A DNA stretch of 64,000 nucleotides from a virus. The position numbers were made by a program, and so were the translations under genes. Below the pieces are notes generated by a model. It did not search any database. It was not told where the DNA came from and saw nothing but the letters and a program-made list of their open reading frames with translations. Shown piece by piece: positions 1 through 9,086 of the stretch; position 1 is the first letter of the stretch; the number at the start of each line of letters is the position of its first letter. The stretch spans positions 16,478 through 80,477 of the IMG/VR virus record IMGVR_UViG_3300009034_000016, one strand, 5' to 3'.

Positions 1-1
1 T

Positions 2-1939
2 ATCGTTGACTATGCAACCGATCTTACCGAGACGGTATTGAAGACCTCGTGGCAGCCTACTACCGAGATCCCGAAGGATATGTTTAAGGGTGCGGTATTG
101 ACTTTCATGAAAACCAGTAAGAGCTACACCGTAATAAGCTCTACTCTGGCGAACTCGACTACCGAGCTTGAACTGACTGTAACGGCGGATAGCAAGATGG
201 CGACCGACTGCAATTTCGGAGCGGCGGAGGACTATACCTTTACGGTTGTGTTGGGGAACGGGGAGAAGCACTTAGCGTTGGAGATCATGGACGGGCTGCT
301 CAATCCGACCACCGAGTGGGGTTTGCGGATCTATGTGGACGGGGTGCTGGGCCCCGAGTATCCTAACCTGAATATGGATCCCGAAGCCTCGAATTATTTT
401 ATCAATGTCATCAACGATGATACCGGAAACTTCGAGATCGAGGTTGAAGACCTGGTAACCGGGGCGAGGACGGCTGAGAGCCGCCCGGCGACGCATTACG
501 GAGTAAATAAGACCATTGCGACGACGAAGCTGACATTCGAGGCGGCAATTCCCGCCTACGATTCGGGGAATACCGGGGACGGCACGGTAGGGACATTCAC
601 TTACGGAGCGGATGTTAAGCCACAGGTAATTACCCTGGAGTGTACCTCCGGAGGCCCTACGGGAACTTTCACAGTAAAGTCAACTATTGCACCCCTTGAT
701 GATCTGGCTGACGCGACTTCCGCTTCGGCTTATACCGCCCCGAGCCCTTTGGGAATAGGGTTCACGATTACAGACGGGGGAACGGCGTGGATAATCGGGG
801 ATACGATTGTAATCGATGTCAGACCATTCGAGGAGGGTAAGTTGGTAGGTGGGAGGATATACCCATGTCTTATTGATGCCAACGAAGGAGGCAAGGAAGA
901 TCGGAGAGTGTATTTTCGGATCGTAGCGAACACGGAGACCGAGATCGACATAGGCGCCGGCGAAGACCTCACCCAGGACGGAGACTTTGAAACCGGGGAT
1001 ACCTTTATGGTAGTTGCACCGGAGGAACTCGGGCTTGGCTATGATGGTATCGCAGATATTGCGGACTCTGATTATAATGCCCTGTTGAACATCAGCACCT
1101 CGCCGGTGAATGAATTATCTAACGCGAACATAGGGCTGCTTAAAATGGCTTGTCCCGGGGTGACTGCGACCGCAGTGCAGAAGGCAGGAGTTGCCCTCGC
1201 CTATGCTCTTAATTATCAATTCCGGATCGAGGTACCCGCCAATATAGTGACTTCCTCGGCCGCCGAAAAGTATGTAAACGATACCATCGGAAGGAACGAT
1301 TCTATGGTCGGAGCCTTTCCGAGCTACGGAGATGTCAGCAACCCGGACGGCGAGGGGCTGAAGCAAATTTCTCTTACTGGTTCCATCCAGGGGAGGGAGG
1401 CCGGGGTCGCCCGGGATTGGGGCGGATATCACAAAGCCGCCGCGGGAATTGACGTAATCCTAAGCAGGGTTCTCAAGCTACCCGTTACACTATTCCCCGG
1501 CGATGAGGAACTTCTCAATCCCCAGGGATTGCAAATTATAAAATTCAAGGGGGGAAACTGTATCGTCTGGGGAGATAGAACCCTGGCCTTGGATCCGGGT
1601 TGGAAATGGAAGCACCAGCGGGAGCAGATGAGTTATTATGAGCATGTGCTGCAGGAGAATTTCGATTGGATTATTTTTGCGATACACGATCCGGAAACAC
1701 GAGCCCAGGCGATAACAACTCTCCGGGCGTACTTCCTAATCGAGTATTCCAAAAGGGCCCTGGACAGAAACTACACCTTTGACGAGGCCTGCGATATCAA
1801 GGTAGATGCGGAAATCAATACCCCGGAGGCCCGGGCTGCGGGCGATATGTATGCTGAGATCGCATTACGGCTGCCCGACACCGTAGAGAGATTTATCATG
1901 ACTGTGAACAAGCGAGGTATCTTCGAGTCCGTCGAGTAG
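2..1939 (+). CDS. Contractile tail sheath protein (5' end outside window)
   Basis: The frame is open from base 2, so the true start lies upstream; 645 residues are visible. The last 200 residues carry the typical sheath C-terminal domain, with GNCIVWGDRTLA followed by a helical segment with ENFDWIIFAIHDP and a closing VERFIMTVNKRG. In the family this domain polymerises around the tail tube and drives contraction. The first part is rich in Gly/Thr beta segments, as in variable outer sheath domains. Tube, chaperone and tape-measure genes follow in the usual contractile-tail order. Confidence 0.9.
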   Translation: MVDYATDLTETVLKTSWQPTTEIPKDMFKGAVLTFMKTSKSYTVISSTLANSTTELELTVTADSKMATDCNFGAAEDYTFTVVLGNGEKHLALEIMDGLLNPTTEWGLRIYVDGVLGPEYPNLNMDPEASNYFINVINDDTGNFEIEVEDLVTGARTAESRPATHYGVNKTIATTKLTFEAAIPAYDSGNTGDGTVGTFTYGADVKPQVITLECTSGGPTGTFTVKSTIAPLDDLADATSASAYTAPSPLGIGFTITDGGTAWIIGDTIVIDVRPFEEGKLVGGRIYPCLIDANEGGKEDRRVYFRIVANTETEIDIGAGEDLTQDGDFETGDTFMVVAPEELGLGYDGIADIADSDYNALLNISTSPVNELSNANIGLLKMACPGVTATAVQKAGVALAYALNYQFRIEVPANIVTSSAAEKYVNDTIGRNDSMVGAFPSYGDVSNPDGEGLKQISLTGSIQGREAGVARDWGGYHKAAAGIDVILSRVLKLPVTLFPGDEELLNPQGLQIIKFKGGNCIVWGDRTLALDPGWKWKHQREQMSYYEHVLQENFDWIIFAIHDPETRAQAITTLRAYFLIEYSKRALDRNYTFDEACDIKVDAEINTPEARAAGDMYAEIALRLPDTVERFIMTVNKRGIFESVE

Positions 1940-1967
1940 GATTTAAAAAGGGAAAGGAGAAAGTAGA

Positions 1968-2384
1968 ATGAAAAGTGAATCGTCATACATGGGTTGGGCC
2001 GGCCGCCGAGCGGGAGCCCATTGGCATTCAACCGCGTCCAAGACCACAATGACCGATGGAAACCATAGCCACATTTGTGAGGATCTAAAAACCGTTCTTG
2101 ATGGCGGAGAGCACGGCCACGAGATTAAAGATCGAGAAGTTACCAGCAAGGGAGACCACGCCCATGCGTATCTAACAACCGATGCTAAATGGGCTTTTAC
2201 TGAGCCAAATGGTGGAGAGCATGAACACGAGGTAGAACCGGACAACAAAGCACAAGGCGGGCAGCATGAGCATGTTCTAACTCTCCCGGATGGAAAAAAG
2301 CTGAAGACTCTTAGCCATGAGGATATTAGGGCAAAATTGGTGGAGAAGTCTTTGCCCCCGAATTTCTGGGATAATGTAGTTTAG
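1968..2384 (+). CDS. Histidine-rich HxH-repeat protein between sheath and tube
   Basis: A 138-residue protein with SD GGAAAGGAG just upstream of ATG. It contains six H-x-H pairs (HWH, HSH, HGH, HAH, HEH, HEH), most preceded by G-D/E/N/G, at roughly 15-25 residue spacing. Such pairs suggest metal binding, as in iron-binding HxH motifs of phage spike and fibre tips; this is inference. I do not recognise a named family. Its place between sheath and tube suggests a virion or tail-assembly role. Confidence 0.7.
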   Translation: MKSESSYMGWAGRRAGAHWHSTASKTTMTDGNHSHICEDLKTVLDGGEHGHEIKDREVTSKGDHAHAYLTTDAKWAFTEPNGGEHEHEVEPDNKAQGGQHEHVLTLPDGKKLKTLSHEDIRAKLVEKSLPPNFWDNVV

Positions 2385-2438
2385 TTCAGGAAAAAAAGTA
2401 AATTTAGTTTTTGGAAAATAGAGTAAGGAGGTGAGATC

Positions 2439-2876
2439 ATGAGAGGAGAAGTTTTACCGGATCACATGCCGATCAGTAATTTCACGCTTTTGGTGGTCGG
2501 TTTGCCGCCCATGTATTTCTCTAAGATAGCAGGGCTTGAGCAAGAGCTGCAAACTGTCGACCTTCCAGACCGGACCACCGCATCGGGAGGCAACACTACC
2601 CCGGTGGAATTTACTGCCGAGACGATGATGCACCACACTAACGATCAACTTGCTCTTGAACTCTGGTTTAAGGAGGGGCAGGATCCGGTCTCGCCGTTGT
2701 ATAAAAAAGCTGCGACCCTGATTCATAAGAGTTTAAGTGGGGGTAATTTCCGTTCCTTTACCCTGGTCGCTCTTTATGTCAGCAAGAGAAAAACGCCAGA
2801 TCTTGATAAGATTAACGAGGGCGAGCCCGCGGTAATCGAGTGGACATTTAAAGCGGATGACATGCTGCCGATATAG
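2439..2876 (+). CDS. Tail tube protein (gp19-like)
   Basis: A 145-residue protein preceded by AAGGAGGTGAG. The layout matches the T4 gp19-like tail tube family: an N-terminal strand F-T-L-L-V-V-G, the FSKIAGLEQELQTVDL segment, a central ELWFKEGQDP helix and a C-terminal beta strand VIEWTFKADDMLPI. Tube subunits stack as hexameric rings inside the sheath. Position directly after the sheath gene supports the call. Confidence 0.85.
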   Translation: MRGEVLPDHMPISNFTLLVVGLPPMYFSKIAGLEQELQTVDLPDRTTASGGNTTPVEFTAETMMHHTNDQLALELWFKEGQDPVSPLYKKAATLIHKSLSGGNFRSFTLVALYVSKRKTPDLDKINEGEPAVIEWTFKADDMLPI

Positions 2877-2980
2877 AAGTAATGGTGAATTATTCGTAAA
2901 ACGCTTATCATTACGTCTGGCAGGTGAAAGAGAGAGTCACCAGGACTCATCTAAATCTAAAACATTGATTGGAGGTTCTA

Positions 2981-3817
2981 ATGAGAAAAACTAATCTCAA
3001 GGACTTGCAAAATGTTTTACCTATCGGAGTCTTTTCCCAAGAAGGAACATTTTGCAAGGAATTTAGTTTGCGCCCCTGGCGAATGAAAGAGGAACGTCAG
3101 ATCGGACAAATCCGGGAACGGGAAGAGGGCTTAAATATGGGAAAATTCGGCTCCGAACTATTAGCCTTGATGATTACCAGCATAGGAGGTGTTGACTTCG
3201 AGAACAAACCCTATGAGGAACGGAGGCTTTTCGTAAACCAGATGTATCTTTCGGATGTGCTATATGTTTATGTTTATCTCCGGTATCAGGCCCTGGGGCG
3301 GGACTTACACCTGGATATTATCTGCCCATCCTGTAAGAAGAAATTCAGCTTCAGAGCCGATCTTGAAACGCTTGATGTCATGGTATATGAGGATATCGAG
3401 GACCCATCGGAATTAGTGCAGATGGTAGAACTACGGAAAGGGTTAGAGATCGGGGGAGAGCTCCGCAAACAACTCTGGCTTCGCCCAAATGTCTGGAATG
3501 TTATGGAAAATATGAAGATCTCTACCAGTGCGAATGACGGGGAACTAAAGGCGGAGTTATTTAAGGATAGCGTCATCAGGTATGGCGACAATGCGGATAC
3601 ACCTCCCCAGTTCGTTCTCAGCGATAATGTTCTTGACGAACTGTGGAAAGTGGATATCGAGGAGATCAAAGCGCATCTTGAGCGGCTTAACGCCGGTGCG
3701 ACTATGGTAATTAGCGGTGAGTGTCCTGCCTGTGAAAATGAGTTCTTTAAAGGGCTTGATTGGAACTATGATTCTTTTTTCGCACATTCCTCCCTATCGG
3801 GTCAGCCGAGGAGTTAA
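2981..3817 (+). CDS. Tail assembly chaperone, zero-frame product
   Basis: A 278-residue protein. ATG 2981 is chosen because GGAGG lies 5 nt upstream; an earlier in-frame TTG lacks one. It holds two CxxC pairs, CPSC near residue 113 and CPAC near residue 250, likely one zinc site. Position between tube and tape measure is the standard location of the frameshifted tail-assembly chaperone (G/GT in lambda, E/E' in P2). The 3' end carries the slippery site T-TTT-TTC at 3775-3781, after which the -1 frame stays open to 3951. Confidence 0.75.
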   Translation: MRKTNLKDLQNVLPIGVFSQEGTFCKEFSLRPWRMKEERQIGQIREREEGLNMGKFGSELLALMITSIGGVDFENKPYEERRLFVNQMYLSDVLYVYVYLRYQALGRDLHLDIICPSCKKKFSFRADLETLDVMVYEDIEDPSELVQMVELRKGLEIGGELRKQLWLRPNVWNVMENMKISTSANDGELKAELFKDSVIRYGDNADTPPQFVLSDNVLDELWKVDIEEIKAHLERLNAGATMVISGECPACENEFFKGLDWNYDSFFAHSSLSGQPRS

Positions 3818-3951
3818 GGGAGGAGTGTTTTAAACTGGTCTATCATATTCCGGGGTTGAGCCTTGAAGCGGTTGAGAACATGACGCCCGCCGAACGATCC
3901 TGGTGGTGGGAGCGTTTAGTGGAGCAGAGGGAAAGGGATACTAAGGGGTAA
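3772..3951 (+). CDS. -1 frame extension of the tail assembly chaperone
   Basis: The -1 frame is open from just after TGA 3769-3771 to TAA 3949-3951. Zero-frame codons TTT TTC at 3776-3781, preceded by T, form a canonical X-XXY-YYZ heptamer. A -1 slip gives a 323-residue fusion whose last 56 residues include FKLVYHIPGLSLEAVENMT and ERSWWWERLVEQRE, typical of the gpT-like extension that contacts the tape measure. The extension has no start codon or SD of its own. It ends 12 nt before the tape-measure ATG. Frameshifting is inferred, not shown. Confidence 0.75.
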   Translation, partial: FFFRTFLPIGSAEELREECFKLVYHIPGLSLEAVENMTPAERSWWWERLVEQRERDTKG

Positions 3952-3963
3952 TAAGGAATAATT

Positions 3964-5769
3964 ATGGCCTTTCGTAACATAGGCATGGGAGCACGGCTCA
4001 CATTCGATGAACGCAAGGGGGTTGCATCGATGGGACGCGCTTCGCGCTCTTTTACCATGCTAACTAAATCTGCAAGATTAGCTGGCAGGGGTGTCAAGTG
4101 GATGCTCCCAAGCTTCCGTCAGTTAGCGATTGCGGGAGCTGCGGTTGCCGCGGTTGGCGGCCTGATGGTCAAGTCATACGCCGATTTTGAGCAGGCTATG
4201 GCCGGAGTTAGGGCTGTTGCGGTAACCGCGACCGAGCCTGAGTTTAAGGAGATGACGAGTCTGGCCAAACAACTTGGTGCTACAACCAAGTTCACCGCGA
4301 CCGAATCGGCGGAAGCGATGGAGTTATTCACCCGGGCTGGGTTCAATGCAAGGGAAGTAATGTCGGCGATTCCCGCGGTGTTGAGTGCCGCGGCGGCGGA
4401 GGGAATGGGGATCGCCGAGGCAGCGGATATCAGCAGTAATTCACTGAGGATTATGGGACTTGAAGCAACGGAGACCGCCCGGGTAGTGGATGTGCTGGCC
4501 CTGGCTTCTGCAAAGTCTAATACCAATATGCAGATGCTGGGTGAGGCATTTCGCTATGGGGGTGCACAGGCAAGGATCCTGGGAATACCGCTTGAGATGA
4601 CGGCGGCAATGTTCGGTAAGCTGGCCGATAGCGGGTTGAAGGCGACAACGGGCGGGACATCGTTGACTGCTATGCTGGTCAGGATGGTAAAGCCTTCTGC
4701 GAAGGCTACTAAGTTTATGCAGATGCACAATATTTCCTTAACTGACGCAGCGGGCAAGTTCAAACCCATGCCGGTGCTCATAGATAAATTTGCAAAGGCT
4801 ATTTCTGGGATTAGCGATGAGGCGAAGCGGTCGGCAACTATTCAGGAACTGTTTGGTATTAGGGGGGCTAAAGCTTACAGTGCGTTTGCCGCAGTCGGAG
4901 GTCGAGCGCTTCAGGACTTAGCCACCGATCTCGGTAATTCCGAAGGCGCGGCCAAGCGAATGGCGGATATTCGGATGGAGACCCTGGCGGGGCAGTTCAC
5001 CCTGTTGAAGTCTGCTACCGAGGGATTCCGGATCGAGATAGGCGAATATCTCGCACCCATCACCCGGGAATGGACAAAGAATGCAACGGATTGGATTGGG
5101 AGTGTAGCAACGGCCCTTCGACTTCTTAAAGAACCAGGGGAAATGACGGGCGAGCAGCTAAGGGAATGGATGGGCCTGACGGGGAGTGCGAGGGAAGCGG
5201 CGGTTACTCTAACTGCGGCGGTTAAGGGAATTGAAGGTGCAATGCGAAGCCTTGCTGCCTTTATGCAGAGTGAAACGGTTGCAACCCTAAAGGATTTTGT
5301 TAAGTGGATTGGTTTTGGGCTCGGACAACTCGGGAAGTTGGGGGAGGTTACTAAAATTCCGAGGGAACTTCTTGATCAGGCCAAGTTAGCTGCTCAGGCG
5401 AAAATGGATATAGCCGAGATTACGAAATATACCCCCACGGAGGTTGTCACAAAGAAGGTCGGTGAATTATTTGGAGCCCTTCCTGCCGAGGCGCGGAGAG
5501 GATTCGTTCCGGGAGTAGAACCGAGGAAAGCAGTTCCCGCTGGACAGATGGGGCCCCTGCCGGTAACCCCCGGTCCCACCCCCCCGATGAGAATTGCCGA
5601 GCCAACCCCAGCAACTATGCCAGAGGTAGTAATCCATACGCATGTTATTCTTGATGGTCGGGAGATCGCCCGGGCTGTTGACAGGGTGAAATCCAATCTG
5701 GCGGAAAGGGTGGGATTAGACCTGGGGGCTGGAGGACTCCGGGCAATCGCTGAAGGGGGTGTAGCCTAA
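3964..5769 (+). CDS. Tail tape measure protein
   Basis: A 601-residue protein with a basic N-terminus, a hydrophobic segment around residues 55-70 (LAIAGAAVAAVGGLMV), then the classic tape-measure core: YADFEQAMAGVRAVA, KQLGATTKFTATESAEAM, FTRAGFNA and the ALASAKSNTNMQMLGEAF stretch. The C-terminal third is Pro-rich. Tape measure length scales with tail length at roughly 0.15 nm per residue, so a tail near 90 nm would be expected if that rule holds. It follows the frameshifted chaperone, the conserved order. Confidence 0.92.
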   Translation: MAFRNIGMGARLTFDERKGVASMGRASRSFTMLTKSARLAGRGVKWMLPSFRQLAIAGAAVAAVGGLMVKSYADFEQAMAGVRAVAVTATEPEFKEMTSLAKQLGATTKFTATESAEAMELFTRAGFNAREVMSAIPAVLSAAAAEGMGIAEAADISSNSLRIMGLEATETARVVDVLALASAKSNTNMQMLGEAFRYGGAQARILGIPLEMTAAMFGKLADSGLKATTGGTSLTAMLVRMVKPSAKATKFMQMHNISLTDAAGKFKPMPVLIDKFAKAISGISDEAKRSATIQELFGIRGAKAYSAFAAVGGRALQDLATDLGNSEGAAKRMADIRMETLAGQFTLLKSATEGFRIEIGEYLAPITREWTKNATDWIGSVATALRLLKEPGEMTGEQLREWMGLTGSAREAAVTLTAAVKGIEGAMRSLAAFMQSETVATLKDFVKWIGFGLGQLGKLGEVTKIPRELLDQAKLAAQAKMDIAEITKYTPTEVVTKKVGELFGALPAEARRGFVPGVEPRKAVPAGQMGPLPVTPGPTPPMRIAEPTPATMPEVVIHTHVILDGREIARAVDRVKSNLAERVGLDLGAGGLRAIAEGGVA

Positions 5770-6552
5770 ATGGGCGTGCCGATATTAGGTGGATTATTTG
5801 GTAAGACCTGGCCCTGGAAACTCGAGGACCTTGATCATAAAGGAACGGTTATCGAGGGACACTTCGCCCCGGAGAACCTTACGCTTAATGCGGGTTCAAC
5901 GTTCGGGGAGACCACAGGGCTTAACAGGTTAAATCCCGTGCTCCAGTTTCTGCACGGCAATGGAAGGCGGTTTTCATTTGATGCCCTAATCTTCGCTCGT
6001 GATACCACCAAGAGGATTGAGGAGGCACTCGAGGGAATACTGAAACTTACCGAGAGGGCACCCGACCTGAAACGACCCCCCGTGTGTCGCTTTTCAGTAG
6101 GACATGTTGAGGCACTCAATGACCTGGTGGTTGTCAGCTCGGTTGGTGGAGTAAGGATCGCAGAGTTAAGAAAAGACGGATCGCTCCGTTCATTCGAGGC
6201 GAGGATTAGCCTGATTAGATATGTGCCATTCAGTGTTGAGGAGCAGCCCCAGACTTCGGCGGAGCAACCAGCACCGTCAACTCGGTATATCAAAACTCTC
6301 GATAACGACATGTTTGAGCAAGTGGCACAGCGGGAGTATAGAGATCCGTTAAAGGGAGTCATTATCAAGGCGGAAAATCCGGGGGTAGGCGATACCCTGG
6401 AGGCGGGGGAGACGCTGAAGATCCTTCCCGCCGATCATCCCACGGTGAGGGCGCGTGTAGCACCTAGTTCAATAGCCCTGGGCAATGGCAAAAGCCAAAG
6501 AGAGAATTTGTTTGCAGCGAGGGGTGAGACCCGCTATCTTTATAATATTTGA
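5770..6552 (+). CDS. LysM/tube-initiator-like tail protein
   Basis: A 260-residue protein starting one base after the tape-measure stop. Residues 1-170 are beta-rich with LNRLNPVLQFLHGNGRRFSFDALIF, resembling the fold in contractile injection systems that joins baseplate hub and tube. Residues 185-230 (MFEQVAQREYRDP, then AGETLKILP) look like a LysM-type module. Between tape measure and gpD-like hub this is the usual P2 gpX-like or CIS LysM position. Family membership is inferred from layout. Confidence 0.65.
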   Translation: MGVPILGGLFGKTWPWKLEDLDHKGTVIEGHFAPENLTLNAGSTFGETTGLNRLNPVLQFLHGNGRRFSFDALIFARDTTKRIEEALEGILKLTERAPDLKRPPVCRFSVGHVEALNDLVVVSSVGGVRIAELRKDGSLRSFEARISLIRYVPFSVEEQPQTSAEQPAPSTRYIKTLDNDMFEQVAQREYRDPLKGVIIKAENPGVGDTLEAGETLKILPADHPTVRARVAPSSIALGNGKSQRENLFAARGETRYLYNI

Positions 6553-6558
6553 GGAATT

Positions 6559-7722
6559 ATGGCTCAATTTGACGATTTAGCTCCCCGGTATCAGATCGAG
6601 GTAAATGGCATCCCTCTCCAGGAAGATGTGCTTGCCGGCATTAACTCGGTCGAATTCAGTGAGAGCGAAGACCTGATGGATGAAGTGCGGATCAAGCTCG
6701 ACAATGTGAACACGGAAGGTGATTATCGAACGGCGGTCCGTCCCCGGTTTTCGGATTCCAAGGTGTTAGCGGAAGGTAATGTTATTGACTTGTTTATGGG
6801 GTATGGCGATGTTCTTGACTGGATGACCCGCTGTGAAGTAGTCAATTGGGAGCCGGACTTTCCTAAAAGTGCAGTTCCTACCTTGGATGTCATTGCCTTT
6901 TCAGGTGCTCATAGAATGGCGTCCCCAAAGAATCCGAAGCATAAGACGAAAAACTGGCGGGATGCACCCCATAGTGATTTTGTAGCTGAGATAGCACGTA
7001 GCTATAAGTTCGGAACCGATAATATAGAGAACACAAAGCTTAAGAAATTTACTCCCCAGGCTTCCAATATTAGCGACTTTGAGTTCATTAAAACACTGGC
7101 GGAATTTCACGGCTTTGAATTCTTTGTAACATTTAACACGCAGTCCAAGCGATGGGATTTATATTTCAGAACCCCGGAGGTCAGGCCCGCAGCGGTATAT
7201 AATCTATTCTACGACAAGGGCGATGAGACTACATTATTTTCCTTTAAACCCGATTTTACCCTGAGCGGGGTTTTTACGGAAATCGAATTGGTAGGCTGGG
7301 ACGAAGAGCGGGGGATCCCCATTATCATCCGAATCGTGGAGGATAAGGAAGGGGAGAAGGCGAAGTTCACCGAGGGGGGAACGGAATCGATCCTATCACA
7401 GGTTATAGAGAGTGGGTTGGAAACATGTCTTGCAGCTGAGTTCGGCAAGCGGATCAAGGTGATCACCGCGCCGCAGATAGCGGACGAGCCGACGGCGCAA
7501 GCTCTGGCGGAGTCCATACTGCGGAGGGGTAAAGAGGCGTTTCTGTCCGGGCGGGGGCAAACCGTAGGGATCGAGAAGATAAGGGCTCGTCAGGTGCATA
7601 ATCTTCTCGGCCTAGGGAATAGGTTCTCCGGTAAGTACCTCTTTGCGGAAGTCAATCACAAGATGCCTGGGGATGGGATTGGGTACAGCCTTGATTTCAG
7701 GGCACGGAAGATTATTGAGTGA
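6559..7722 (+). CDS. Baseplate hub protein, gpD/gp27-like
   Basis: A 387-residue protein. N-terminal YQIEVNGIPLQEDVLAGI, the DLFMGYGDVLDWMTRCEVVNWEPDFP segment and central HSDFVAEIARSY...DFEFIKTLAEFHGFEFFV match phage late-control gene D/VgrG-type hub proteins, which form a trimeric barrel holding the spike. C-terminal ARQVHNLLGLGNRFSGKYLFAEVNHKM is also typical. The gene sits directly before the gpV-like spike gene. Confidence 0.85.
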   Translation: MAQFDDLAPRYQIEVNGIPLQEDVLAGINSVEFSESEDLMDEVRIKLDNVNTEGDYRTAVRPRFSDSKVLAEGNVIDLFMGYGDVLDWMTRCEVVNWEPDFPKSAVPTLDVIAFSGAHRMASPKNPKHKTKNWRDAPHSDFVAEIARSYKFGTDNIENTKLKKFTPQASNISDFEFIKTLAEFHGFEFFVTFNTQSKRWDLYFRTPEVRPAAVYNLFYDKGDETTLFSFKPDFTLSGVFTEIELVGWDEERGIPIIIRIVEDKEGEKAKFTEGGTESILSQVIESGLETCLAAEFGKRIKVITAPQIADEPTAQALAESILRRGKEAFLSGRGQTVGIEKIRARQVHNLLGLGNRFSGKYLFAEVNHKMPGDGIGYSLDFRARKIIE

Positions 7723-7748
7723 AAAAAGTCTAATTTTTGTAAGGGACA

Positions 7749-8375
7749 ATGGTCAAAGAAATACATATCGGCGAGGTAACTAACAACCTGGTTGGCCCGG
7801 ACGGGAAGCCATTCCGCCGGGGCGAGGTTATGTTCAAGTGCGAAACCTTGCTTGAGGACGGCTCGGAATACCCCATTCCAGCGGCTCCCTCATTCCATTA
7901 TGCTACGAATGGATACGGGATGTTTTTTGTGCCCCCACCCGGAACTCAGATCGAGATCGAGGTTGCCCAGGGTCGGGATAAGATCGTGGAGAGCAGGGTG
8001 CGATACCGGGCGATGCTGTATTCTGACATTAATGAAGTGCCTTCGGAATTTCTTAGTAATTATCCTCATAAAAAGGGGATTAAGCTTTTATCGGGGCGCC
8101 TCATATTCGACGATAGCCCCGGGGGCGAGTTGCTGGAATTATTTCACGAGGGCGGAACCGGCTTTGAACTGAAAAAGAATGGGGACTGGGTAGAGAAGGT
8201 CATCAAGGATAAGCTAATTGAGATCCTGGGCCAGTTGAAGATCACGGCCCAGGGGATCATGCTGGGAGATGATAATCTGGTTGCTCTGGATGGGGTGGTA
8301 ACGGGACAGTCCATTGATCCATTTACAGGTCAGAAGCATATTGATGTATCCAGTGTGGTGAGAGCTAAGAAGTAA
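7749..8375 (+). CDS. Baseplate spike / assembly protein V-like (gp5 OB-fold)
   Basis: A 208-residue protein. Residues 1-85 form a probable OB-fold with the gp5/gpV signature FHYATNGYGMFFVPPPGTQIEIEVAQG. The rest, with repeated short beta segments ending IDVSSVVRAKK, is consistent with the start of a trimeric beta-helix. There is no lysozyme domain. In the family it sits at the tip of the tail beneath the hub, encoded by the gene before it. SD is weak (AAGGGACA before ATG). Confidence 0.8.
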   Translation: MVKEIHIGEVTNNLVGPDGKPFRRGEVMFKCETLLEDGSEYPIPAAPSFHYATNGYGMFFVPPPGTQIEIEVAQGRDKIVESRVRYRAMLYSDINEVPSEFLSNYPHKKGIKLLSGRLIFDDSPGGELLELFHEGGTGFELKKNGDWVEKVIKDKLIEILGQLKITAQGIMLGDDNLVALDGVVTGQSIDPFTGQKHIDVSSVVRAKK

Positions 8376-8392
8376 AAAAAGGAGAGACCCCT

Positions 8393-8617
8393 ATGGCACT
8401 TAATGGAGATAATTTGGGCGATGAAATGAGAGTTGCGGTCACTGCCGAGGATCCTGCTGACAGAACCGCTATGTTCAGAGCCCTTGGAAATGCCGTGATA
8501 GACCATTTTAAAAACAATGCTGAGATAACCATTGACGATCCCTCGGGCTTAGTTGACAACCAAGGGAATCCACCAGCTTCCAGCCACACCGGAACGGCGA
8601 CAGGGGGGATTACTTAA
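8393..8617 (+). CDS. Small baseplate-region protein, unknown
   Basis: A 74-residue acidic protein after AAAGGAGAGACCCCT. The N-terminal part looks helical (DPADRTAMFRALGNAVIDHF) and the C-terminus is a Gly/Thr tail, PASSHTGTATGGIT. Small proteins with such tails occur between spike and wedge genes in many myoviruses. I cannot name the family. Confidence 0.6.
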   Translation: MALNGDNLGDEMRVAVTAEDPADRTAMFRALGNAVIDHFKNNAEITIDDPSGLVDNQGNPPASSHTGTATGGIT

Positions 8618-8641
8618 GGTTAGGGGAGAAAGTTGCTTGAA

Positions 8642-8663
8642 CGCTGTTAATTAAAAAACAGCG
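8642..8663 (+). other. Intergenic hairpin
   Basis: CGCTGTT at 8642-8648 and AACAGCG at 8657-8663 form a 7-bp perfect stem with an 8-nt AT loop, 20 nt before the wedge-gene ATG. No T-run follows, so it is not an obvious terminator. It may be an mRNA-processing or stabilising structure. Confidence 0.45.
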
Positions 8664-8682
8664 GTCTTATATCTTAAGAATC

Positions 8683-9048
8683 ATGCCAAAAGGACTTGCA
8701 TTACCATTAGGTGTTGATCAATATGGCCGGGCAAAAACTCTGAGCGGGACTGAGCAGTTAGAAAAGCTACTGCGGGCAGGGCTGTCTATCTGCTCGAGCA
8801 ATAATCCGTTTCAGGCTGACCTGGGCCTCGATCCGACATTGATATTTGACATAACCTCGCCCGCTGCGGAAGGGGCTGCCCGGGATGCGATAAAGGCTGT
8901 GTTCAAGACCTTTGAACTCCGGGGCCGGGCCAAACTTTCACCGCCCATTGAGTTTGAACGGGGAGACGGTAAGTTGACGGCACACATCAAGTACATTGAT
9001 TTAGAAGCTGAAAAGGAATCGGAACTCTATTTTTCCATAATGCCTTAA
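8683..9048 (+). CDS. Baseplate wedge protein, GPW/gp25 family
   Basis: A 121-residue protein. GTEQLEKLLRAGLSICSSNNPFQADLGLDPTLIFD and later ELRGRAKLSP...IKYIDLEAEKESEL match the gp25-like wedge family, a lysozyme-like fold without activity that starts sheath assembly on the baseplate. No clear SD: CTTAAGAATC precedes ATG, so translation may be coupled or start differently. It would normally be followed directly by gpJ; here a TnpB gene intervenes. Confidence 0.8.
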   Translation: MPKGLALPLGVDQYGRAKTLSGTEQLEKLLRAGLSICSSNNPFQADLGLDPTLIFDITSPAAEGAARDAIKAVFKTFELRGRAKLSPPIEFERGDGKLTAHIKYIDLEAEKESELYFSIMP

Positions 9049-9086
9049 TTAAAAGGGAACTTGCATTGGAATAGAGGAAGATGATT

